This document shows positions 39,244-46,921 of a stretch of 46,921 bases of DNA, one piece after another. Made by a program: the position numbers and the translations under genes. The notes under the pieces are model-generated. The model searched no databases, had not been told where the DNA came from, and worked only from the letters and a program-made list of their open reading frames with translations. This stretch comes from Hydrogenophilales bacterium (lineage in GTDB: Bacteria > Pseudomonadota > Gammaproteobacteria > Burkholderiales > Thiobacillaceae), in NCBI GenBank assembly GCA_023258975.1, contig JAHFRD010000022.1, forward strand, positions 1-46,921. The letters run 5' to 3'. How positions within the stretch are numbered: position 1 is the stretch's first letter; the number at the start of each line of letters is the position of its first letter.

Positions 39244-39849
39244 TTATCCCCTGGGCGGCCCGTTTACCGCCGGTTTTTCCGCATCCGGCCCCGGTACGTC
39301 GAACACTTCCCAGAGTGGCACTTCCAGGCCGTCCAGGGTGACCAATACCAGCATCTCCTGCGGCCCGAACACCGTGCCCTTGTCGAAGCCATCGGCGCCA
39401 TTGAGAAAGCGGATGGCGTAATGTTCCAGCGGATCGACCACCACATATTCCGCCACGCCGGCGCGTTCGTAGAGGGCTTTCTTCTCCCGTTGATCCTTCG
39501 TCGAAGTGGCGGGGGAGAGCACCTCCACCACCAGTTGCGGCGCACCTTCAATGTGGCTGGGTGTGATCTGGCCGGGTTTGCACACCACCAGGATGTCCGG
39601 TTGCACCACGTCCAGGTCGGACAGGCGCACGTCGGTGGGGGCGATGAAGGGTCGGCAAGGCCTGCCGGAAAGACTCTGCAACAGCTTGCCGAAGATGTTG
39701 CCGGCTACCGACTGATGCCTGGTCGAAGGTGCCGGCGACATGGCGTAGGCGATGCCGTCGATCAACTCCCAGCGCTCCGTTTCAGGCCAGGAACGGTAGT
39801 CGTCCCAAGTAAAGAGGGTTTCGGTATTGAGTATGGCTTGGGCGGTCAT
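39244..39849 (-). CDS. Uma2 family (DUF820) putative restriction-like endonuclease
   Basis: This 201-residue protein has the PD-(D/E)XK arrangement of Uma2: ERWELIDGIAYAMSPAPSTRHQ, then VQPDILVVCKPG (Asp), PQLVVEVLSPATSTKDQREK (Glu and Lys), and YVVVDPLEHYAIRF. Cellular role is unknown for the family; copies are often mobile. ATG 39849 has GGAG at good spacing. It lies antisense between csb2 and cas4-cas1, splitting the cas genes, 85 bases divergent from cas4-cas1. Confidence 0.88.
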   Translation of the reverse strand: MTAQAILNTETLFTWDDYRSWPETERWELIDGIAYAMSPAPSTRHQSVAGNIFGKLLQSLSGRPCRPFIAPTDVRLSDLDVVQPDILVVCKPGQITPSHIEGAPQLVVEVLSPATSTKDQREKKALYERAGVAEYVVVDPLEHYAIRFLNGADGFDKGTVFGPQEMLVLVTLDGLEVPLWEVFDVPGPDAEKPAVNGPPRG

Positions 39850-39934
39850 GGCGCAACTCCAGATAAGCGTGGTGCCGATGATACCGGGGCCGCGACAGAC
39901 AAACTAACCCACGGCGCGCCTCGCCGGTAAACCC

Positions 39935-41767
39935 ATGCCCGATCAACGCGAGCTGCCTCTTTCCTTCCCCGAACTGGCGCCGGATGCTCCGCTCATCCCC
40001 GTGCGCATTGTCAACGAATACGTCTACTGCCCACGTCTGGCCTATCTCATGTGGGTGCAGGCGGAGTGGGCGGATTCCGCCGACACGGTGGAAGGCCGCG
40101 CGAAACACAGGCGGGTGGATGCCAAGGCGGAGGTGTTGCCCGAGACACCGGCGGAAGACGAACACATCCACGCGCGTTCCGTCTCGCTCAGTTCCGCCGT
40201 GCTTGGCATTACCGCCAAGCTGGATCTGGTGGAAGGGGACGGCAGCGACGTCTCGCCAGTGGACTACAAGCGCGGCAAACGCCCGCATGTGGACAAAGGC
40301 GCCTACGATCCGGAGCGGGTGCAGATTTGCGCGCAGGGTCTGCTGCTACGTGAACACGGCTACCAATGCGATTCCGGCATGCTGTATTTCGTCGAATCGC
40401 GCGAGCGGGTGCGGGTGCCATTTGACGCGGAGTTGATCGACCAGACCCTGGCCGCCATTCACGGCCTGCGCGGCGTCGCCAACATCGGCCGTCCCGCCGA
40501 TGCCAGCGCCGAAACCGCCACTGGCCGCATCCCGCCGCCACTGGAAGACAGCCCCAAATGCCCGCGCTGCTCCCTGGCCGGTATCTGCCTGCCGGACGAG
40601 GTGCGCTTTCTCAACGAAGCCGCCATCGCCCCGCGCCCGCTGTTCGCGCGCGAGCAACTCAGCAGCCCGCTCTACGTGCAATCGCCGCGCGCCTGGCTGC
40701 GCAAGGACGAGGAACGCATCGTCATCGAAGTGGCGAAGGAAAAAGTGGGCGAAGCGCGCATCAACGATGTCTCGCAACTCGTCCTGTTCGGCAGCAGCAG
40801 CCTCACCACGCCGTTGCTGCACGAACTGATGAAGCGGGAGATCCCGGTTTCCTTCCACACCTACGGCGGCTGGTTCGTCGGCCATGCGGTCGGCCTCGGC
40901 CACCGCAACGCGGAAACGCGCATGCACCAGTACCGCGTCAGTTTTGATCCGCAGGCGTGTCTGGCGCTGGCGCGAGGCTGGGTCGCCGCAAAGATCGCCA
41001 ACAGCCGCACTCTATTGCGGCGCAACTGGCGCGGCGCTTCGGAAGAGGATAGTGAGGAGCCGTTCGAACAATTCGATGTTCCTCCCGCCTCCTCGGAGGA
41101 GAGTCGGGGAGGGGGACAAACACAGCCGGGGGTTGACCACGCCCCGGCGGATCTCCTGCGTGACCTCAAGGAAGACGCCCGCCATGCGCAACGGGCCGCC
41201 TCGCTGGAAGAACTCCTCGGCATCGAAGGCATTGCCGCCCGCCGCTACTTCCAGAACTTCACTCACATGCTCAAGCATGACGACGACCCCAGCCTCAGCT
41301 TCGACTTCATGGGCCGCAATCGGCGCCCGCCGAAAGACCCGGTCAACGCCATGCTCTCCTTCGCCTACTCCATGCTCACCCGCGAATGGCACATCGCCTT
41401 GAGCGCCGTCGGCCTCGACCCCTATCGCGGCTACTACCATCAGCCGCGCTTCGGCCGCCCCGCCCTGGCGCTCGACATGATGGAACCCTTCCGCTCACTC
41501 GTCGCCGACTCCGCCGTCCTCACCGCCATCAACAACGGCGAAGTGCGCGGCACCGACTTCATCCGCGCCGCCGGAAGCTGCGCCATGTCGGACAGCGGCC
41601 GAAAACGCTTCATCGCCACCTTTGAACGGCGCATGGGCCAAGAGGTCACCCACCCGCTGTTCGGCTACCAACTCAGCTACCGGCGCTTGCTTGAAGTCCA
41701 GGCCCGGTTACTGATACGGCACCTCTCCGGCGAGATACCCGAATACCCCAACTTCGTGACGAGGTAG
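39935..41767 (+). CDS. cas4-cas1: Cas4-Cas1 fusion, type I-G adaptation protein
   Basis: The 610-residue protein joins Cas4 (about 1-225) to Cas1 (about 235-610). Cas4: the Cys of YVYCPRLAY and three in [13 protein letters not shown] hold a [4Fe-4S] cluster, and VDYKRGK is its RecB motif. Cas1: Glu in [13 protein letters not shown], His in [21 protein letters not shown]. The fusion selects and trims prespacers and integrates them with Cas2. At 41081-41112 an inverted repeat inside the gene (CTCCTC-G-GAGGAG within CCTCCC..GGGAGG) encodes a low-complexity stretch near residues 383-393. The ribosome binding site is weak. Confidence 0.95.
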   Translation: MPDQRELPLSFPELAPDAPLIPVRIVNEYVYCPRLAYLMWVQAEWADSADTVEGRAKHRRVDAKAEVLPETPAEDEHIHARSVSLSSAVLGITAKLDLVEGDGSDVSPVDYKRGKRPHVDKGAYDPERVQICAQGLLLREHGYQCDSGMLYFVESRERVRVPFDAELIDQTLAAIHGLRGVANIGRPADASAETATGRIPPPLEDSPKCPRCSLAGICLPDEVRFLNEAAIAPRPLFAREQLSSPLYVQSPRAWLRKDEERIVIEVAKEKVGEARINDVSQLVLFGSSSLTTPLLHELMKREIPVSFHTYGGWFVGHAVGLGHRNAETRMHQYRVSFDPQACLALARGWVAAKIANSRTLLRRNWRGASEEDSEEPFEQFDVPPASSEESRGGGQTQPGVDHAPADLLRDLKEDARHAQRAASLEELLGIEGIAARRYFQNFTHMLKHDDDPSLSFDFMGRNRRPPKDPVNAMLSFAYSMLTREWHIALSAVGLDPYRGYYHQPRFGRPALALDMMEPFRSLVADSAVLTAINNGEVRGTDFIRAAGSCAMSDSGRKRFIATFERRMGQEVTHPLFGYQLSYRRLLEVQARLLIRHLSGEIPEYPNFVTR

Positions 41768-41769
41768 AC

Positions 41770-42057
41770 ATGGAACACCTCTACGTCATCAGCTACGACA
41801 TCGCCGACGACAAACGCTGGCGCCGCGTCTTCCGCATCATGAAAGGCCACGGCGAATGGCTGCAATACTCTGTATTCCAATGTCGTCTGGATCGGCAGCG
41901 ATACGTCCAAATCCAGATGGAACTGAATGAAGTGATTCATCATCGCGATGACCATGTATTGATCCTCGATCTTGGCCCCGTGGACAGCGTCAATCCTCAT
42001 GTCACCAGTCTGGGCAAACATTTTGAACCCATGAAGCGGGAAGCCATGATCTTCTAG
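41770..42057 (+). CDS. cas2: CRISPR-associated endonuclease Cas2
   Basis: The 95-residue protein has the Cas2 start [20 protein letters not shown] with Asp10, then [15 protein letters not shown], and ends with KREAMIF. A Cas2 dimer bridges two Cas1 dimers in spacer integration. It begins two bases after the cas4-cas1 stop, so the two are coupled. The leader and array follow directly. Confidence 0.95.
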   Translation: MEHLYVISYDIADDKRWRRVFRIMKGHGEWLQYSVFQCRLDRQRYVQIQMELNEVIHHRDDHVLILDLGPVDSVNPHVTSLGKHFEPMKREAMIF

Positions 42058-42253
42058 CCGAAGTCGCGCGAGCACGGCGAGGATGGAAATTTACCCGGTA
42101 CCGCTCGCAAACAGGATGATCTTTAAAAACATGAAGATACAGCAGTTGAAGGAAATATCACAAGGCGGTGGCAGTCTCGCGGAGGTATGCTCATCAGCAG
42201 CGCTCGCAAACCACCTCTCCAAGCAATATGCAGTGCGGGGTGGCAAGAGAGCT
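42058..42253 (+). promoter_or_regulatory. CRISPR leader
   Basis: The 196 bases between cas2 and the first repeat contain an A/T-rich patch (GATCTTTAAAAACATGAAG at 42119-42137) but no supported gene. By position beside the adaptation genes this is the leader, with the array promoter and integration site. I see no clear IHF site. Confidence 0.7.
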
Positions 42254-45200
42254 AATTCCGGGGCCAATTGGCCCCGGCCTCATTGAAGAACCACATCTTC
42301 ACCCAGGCCCGACAGCTGCATCCAGAATTCCGGGGCCAATTGGCCCCGGCCTCATTGAAGACTGGGTGAGCCAGCGGGTGCGGCCGGCTGGGGCCTTAAT
42401 TCCGGGGCCAATTGGCCCCGGCCTCATTGAAGAGTCGTGTTGTCCACGCGCAGGTAGTGCCGATTGCCCGTAATTCCGGGGCCAATTGGCCCCGGCCTCA
42501 TTGAAGAGCCACCATCTTGAAGGTGACGCACGCCCTGGGCCTGAATTCCGGGGCCAATTGGCCCCGGCCTCATTGAAGACGGCCAGGAAACCCAGGATGG
42601 TTCGCTTCGTCTCATAATTCCGGGGCCAATTGGCCCCGGCCTCATTGAAGATAGGCGCAGACCGATGATGTCCTGCACCCCCTGCACGAATTCCGGGGCC
42701 AATTGGCCCCGGCCTCATTGAAGAGTGGGGCATGAAGTCGGTGACCGATCCGGCCACCGGAATTCCGGGGCCAATTGGCCCCGGCCTCATTGAAGATTCA
42801 GTCAGGTGGCACGCTTCCTACTGGCTACGGCACAATTCCGGGGCCAATTGGCCCCGGCCTCATTGAAGATAGTGCACCGCCTGATCCAGCGGCACGATCT
42901 CGCAGCAATTCCGGGGCCAATTGGCCCCGGCCTCATTGAAGAGCCGGGCGCAATCGCAATGAGGCGGCGACCGTGGCAAATTCCGGGGCCAATTGGCCCC
43001 GGCCTCATTGAAGAGAGGTGGCCGGCGATACTGGTTCGCGCCCGAAAGCAATTCCGGGGCCAATTGGCCCCGGCCTCATTGAAGAATTAGACGGGTGCGT
43101 GGATCGGGCATCTCAATCCCACAATTCCGGGGCCAATTGGCCCCGGCCTCATTGAAGATGGAGTTTTTCCGCCGGCGCCGACCATGACGATGCGCAATTC
43201 CGGGGCCAATTGGCCCCGGCCTCATTGAAGAGGAGAGTGGCGAAAGCTACCCAAATGCCGCCTTCATGAATTCCGGGGCCAATTGGCCCCGGCCTCATTG
43301 AAGAGCGCGCCCTCACGCCCCTGGCGCCGCTGAAGTCCTCAATTCCGGGGCCAATTGGCCCCGGCCTCATTGAAGAAGTATCGGAAATCCAGCTGGACAG
43401 TTCCTGGTATGGAATTCCGGGGCCAATTGGCCCCGGCCTCATTGAAGATCTACGCACGCAAAACACAACGTTGCCGTTCTGCTAATTCCGGGGCCAATTG
43501 GCCCCGGCCTCATTGAAGATTCATTGCATGACCTCTTTTTCATCGCCCTGCCGCCGAATTCCGGGGCCAATTGGCCCCGGCCTCATTGAAGACGTGCTCC
43601 CCGGCGTCATGCGCGTCGGCGTCATCGCCGAATTCCGGGGCCAATTGGCCCCGGCCTCATTGAAGAGGACAGAGTCTTGACGCGCTCGTTCTTGCTCGCT
43701 TCAAATTCCGGGGCCAATTGGCCCCGGCCTCATTGAAGACCGTGGTCGTAGTAGGCGCCTGTCCATGCGTCATCACAATTCCGGGGCCAATTGGCCCCGG
43801 CCTCATTGAAGACCAAGGTTCGCCGGGGATGTACTTCGCGCGCCGGCCTAATTCCGGGGCCAATTGGCCCCGGCCTCATTGAAGATCCCAGCGCTTGCGG
43901 ATATGCGGCCAGGTTGCGTGCCGAATTCCGGGGCCAATTGGCCCCGGCCTCATTGAAGACCCTCGATTTCAGACAGCACGGACTCCAGCGTCGTAATTCC
44001 GGGGCCAATTGGCCCCGGCCTCATTGAAGATCTACGTCGATGACGACACGGGCGATTTCGCTTTCGAAATTCCGGGGCCAATTGGCCCCGGCCTCATTGA
44101 AGAGAGTACGGCGGCCTGACCTTCGAGCGTTATCGCGGAATTCCGGGGCCAATTGGCCCCGGCCTCATTGAAGAGAGCAGGTGGTGTGCCGCCGTTGGGT
44201 TCCTACTCTCTAATTCCGGGGCCAATTGGCCCCGGCCTCATTGAAGAGCCAGGGAGAGGGCCGCCGCCAGGGGGAGAGCCGCCAATTCCGGGGCCAATTG
44301 GCCCCGGCCTCATTGAAGAAACGCACCATAACAAACTGGCGCTGGGCCGTTTTCGGAATTCCGGGGCCAATTGGCCCCGGCCTCATTGAAGATGCGCCCC
44401 AAGCCTTCCGCTTTGTTTCGTCGAAGTCAATTCCGGGGCCAATTGGCCCCGGCCTCATTGAAGAAGACTTCAAGCGGGAACGTCTTTGGACCCTGAACTT
44501 AATTCCGGGGCCAATTGGCCCCGGCCTCATTGAAGAGCTCGGATCAGGCCGGTTTATGCGCTCCAGGTTAGAATTCCGGGGCCAATTGGCCCCGGCCTCA
44601 TTGAAGAATCATAAACAGCCTGGTTTGTCGCCCCGCCTGTCTGAATTCCGGGGCCAATTGGCCCCGGCCTCATTGAAGACCAACCAGCGCCTTGCGCAGG
44701 GTGACGAACCGGGTCAATTCCGGGGCCAATTGGCCCCGGCCTCATTGAAGAGGTAGCTCCAACTACCATCGCTTGGCGTCCACCCGAATTCCGGGGCCAA
44801 TTGGCCCCGGCCTCATTGAAGATCACCGTAGCGATAAGCACCATTGCGCGCTTCTCTAATTCCGGGGCCAATTGGCCCTGGCCTCATTGAAGATCAAGCC
44901 TCGTGTCAAGCCGTCCCAGCAGCGCCGCGAATTCCGGGGCCAATTGGCCCCGGCCTCATTGAAGAATCCGCACAGTCGGTGGTGTTGTTGCCATAGCAAA
45001 TGAATTCCGGGGCCAATTGGCCCCGGCCTCATTGAAGACAGCCCAACGGTGAACAGCAGCGCGCAATGCGCCGCAATTCCGGGGCCAATTGGCCCCGGCC
45101 TCATTGAAGATACGGGCTTGCTTGATCCATAAGGCGGTGCGGGCCTAAATTCCGGGGCCAATTGGCCCCGGCCTCATTGAAGACGGCGAATCGGGAGGCT

Positions 45201-46777
45201 ATTTTCCTGCCGTATCAGGAATTCCGGGGCCAATTGGCCCCGGCCTCATTGAAGATAGATCTCGGCATCACGGATATCCATGATGGTCGTGCCAATTCCG
45301 GGGCCAATTGGCCCCGGCCTCATTGAAGAGCCGACCGTGAAACCGCCCTGGCGGCGCGTGAGGTGGAATTCCGGGGCCAATTGGCCCCGGCCTCATTGAA
45401 GACGGCAACGCCTCCCCATCCGGCGCGGCGTAAGTCTTAATTCCGGGGCCAATTGGCCCCGGCCTCATTGAAGATGCCAACCTCATAATCCTCGCGCCAA
45501 GCGTCTTCATCAATTCCGGGGCCAATTGGCCCCGGCCTCATTGAAGAGTCTACTGGTGATACCCAAAGAACCTCCATCGCAATAATTCCGGGGCCAATTG
45601 GCCCCGGCCTCATTGAAGAACGAAGCGGCCCGTGCGCTTGCTTCGCACTGGCTTAATTCCGGGGCCAATTGGCCCCGGCCTCATTGAAGACTCTGCAATG
45701 ACAGCAACCGATTTAGCTGCGTTGATAATTCCGGGGCCAATTGGCCCCGGCCTCATTGAAGACACTGTTGTCATGTCCGCATCCTCGCATTGGGTTGATA
45801 ATTCCGGGGCCAATTGGCCCCGGCCTCATTGAAGACTCAGAAAAGTACGTCACATTATCGGACAGGCCAAGGTAATTCCGGGGCCAATTGGCCCCGGCCT
45901 CATTGAAGAAACTGCGGCAATGCTGGCCTCGGAGAAGGTCTGGTAAATTCCGGGGCCAATTGGCCCCGGCCTCATTGAAGATTGTAACCCAGCAGCACAC
46001 GGGAAGACCTGCAACGTAATTCCGGGGCCAATTGGCCCCGGCCTCATTGAAGATAGCATCCAGGCCCGCCATAGAAGTTAGCCTATCCAAATTCCGGGGC
46101 CAATTGGCCCCGGCCTCATTGAAGAGCCAGCAAAGAGAAGCCCTAGTTTATGAAGTCATTGCAATTCCGGGGCCAATTGGCCCCGGCCTCATTGAAGACG
46201 TATTTAGAAATTAGTAAGAAATAGATGGATAACAATTCCGGGGCCAATTGGCCCCGGCCTCATTGAAGAAGGATCGCTTCATGATGAGGAAGGCACGTCG
46301 ATTGCAATTCCGGGGCCAATTGGCCCCGGCCTCATTGAAGAACCAGGGCCAAGGCGGGTTTGCCACCAGCACCAGGACAATTCCGGGGCCAATTGGCCCC
46401 GGCCTCATTGAAGATCGTCGCCGTAAATGAGTTTGAGACGTTGAGAAACAATTCCGGGGCCAATTGGCCCCGGCCTCATTGAAGACGTGATCCTGGACGA
46501 CGGCGAGATCGAGGCGCTGGAAAATTCCGGGGCCAATTGGCCCCGGCCTCATTGAAGACGCGCGAAGGAGGTGTTCTTGCGTTCGTTCCGTTCGTAATTC
46601 CGGGGCCAATTGGCCCCGGCCTCATTGAAGAAGCCGTGGCAGTTTGGGCACGGCGAGACGAAAGCGACAATTCCGGGGCCAATTGGCCCCGGCCTCATTG
46701 AAGAGAGCTATATACCTCTGTCGGCTTTGACACCAATAGTGAATTCCGGGGCCAATTGGCCCCGGCCTCATTGAAGA
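42254..46777 (+). CRISPR. CRISPR array, 63 repeats of 36 bases and 62 spacers
   Basis: I counted 63 repeat starts, 71-74 bases apart, so spacers are 35-38 bases. The repeat begins AATTCC and ends TCATTGAAGA; its core CCGGGGCCAATTGGCCCCGG is a perfect 20-base palindrome. The only variant seen is repeat 37 (44858-44893), with T for C at 44879; the last repeat (46742-46777) is intact. Adjacent cas genes and the GAAGA end argue for plus-strand transcription from the 42058 leader. No two spacers looked the same by eye. Because 36+36 is a multiple of three, repeat-encoded ORFs run through the array; they are not genes. Confidence 0.98.
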
Positions 46778-46829
46778 TTCAGTGTGTAGGTCGGGTTAGC
46801 CGCATCCCATTACACACAACTCAAATCGC

Positions 46830-46921
46830 ATGAGCCTCCCGAGCGAATCTGATCCCCGCAGCGAAGTCCATGACGCGCTGGAGGCCCAACCAGACGGTCT
46901 TCACGCCTGGCTCGCCGTCGC
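46830..46921 (+). CDS. Possible partial CDS at the window edge
   Basis: ATG 46830 opens a frame without a stop to the window end: MSLPSESDPRSEVHDALEAQ then PDGLHAWLAV. No ribosome binding site is clear and no family is recognised. The preceding 46778-46829 has GTGTGTA at 46782 pairing with TACACAC at 46811, and no gene. Confidence 0.35.
   Translation, partial: MSLPSESDPRSEVHDALEAQPDGLHAWLAV

Noticed and set aside
39101-39421. Plus-strand frame 39101-39421 between csb2 and cas4-cas1
   Set aside because: It is antisense to the PIN remnant and Uma2, both of which have recognisable motifs on the minus strand.
42299-46682. Many ORFs within 42.1-46.7 kb encoding repeated GPIGPG or NWPRN peptides, collagen-like in appearance
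   Set aside because: They are translations of the CRISPR repeat. Repeat plus spacer is often 72 bases, so frames stay open; no start signals exist and both strands show the same pattern.

Overview
The window is a GC-rich stretch of about 46.9 kb from what looks like a denitrifying, possibly sulfur- or hydrogen-oxidising betaproteobacterium. The evidence is the full respiratory nitrate reductase cluster with narXL, a DsrC-family gene, a group 2-like [NiFe] hydrogenase, the DarP/PmbA gene pair, and short palindromic intergenic repeats. No rRNA or tRNA was seen, so the taxon is an inference from gene content.

Layout. 1-1.9 kb: an integron attC-like half site interrupted by an IS1182-family element. 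1.9-5.0 kb (minus strand): a histidine kinase with an HDOD-like N-terminus and a REC-PAS-GGDEF regulator that has lost the end of its GGDEF domain next to the IS. 5.1-10.0 kb: housekeeping and transport genes (darP, pmbA, a TRAP permease pair without its binding protein, an OmpA-like lipoprotein). 10.1-23.8 kb: nitrate respiration. narL and narX are divergent from narK1-narK2-small membrane protein-narG-narH-narJ-narI, followed by a DsrC-family protein without the family cysteines. 24.0-29.7 kb: hydrogenase small and large subunits, a maturation protease, and a PAS-GGDEF-EAL protein whose start overlaps the protease gene. 29.7-31.5 kb: a cysteine-free HMA-like small protein on the minus strand, then ogt and xerD on the plus strand. 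31.5-46.8 kb: a complete type I-G (formerly I-U) CRISPR-Cas locus: cas3, csx17/cas8, csb1/cas7, csb2/cas5-6, a Uma2 gene and a PIN toxin remnant in antisense, a cas4-cas1 fusion, cas2, a leader, and an array of 63 repeats and 62 spacers.

How it works together. NarX/NarL sense nitrate and probably drive the narK-narGHJI operon; NarK1/NarK2 exchange nitrate and nitrite and NarGHI reduces nitrate with quinol electrons. The cytoplasmic hydrogenase could feed electrons or sense H2, and its tight coupling to a c-di-GMP enzyme suggests a link between redox state and lifestyle. The CRISPR locus has all adaptation and interference genes, and its array is long and almost perfectly conserved.

The points most worth following are: the attC-like site split by the IS; a ~105-residue hydrophilic insertion in a periplasmic loop of NarK2; a 17-codon leader ORF with an excellent ribosome binding site upstream of narK1; the DsrC-like protein without cysteines; an Asp in place of a proximal-cluster Cys in the hydrogenase; and palindromic elements inserted in frame inside csx17 and cas4-cas1.
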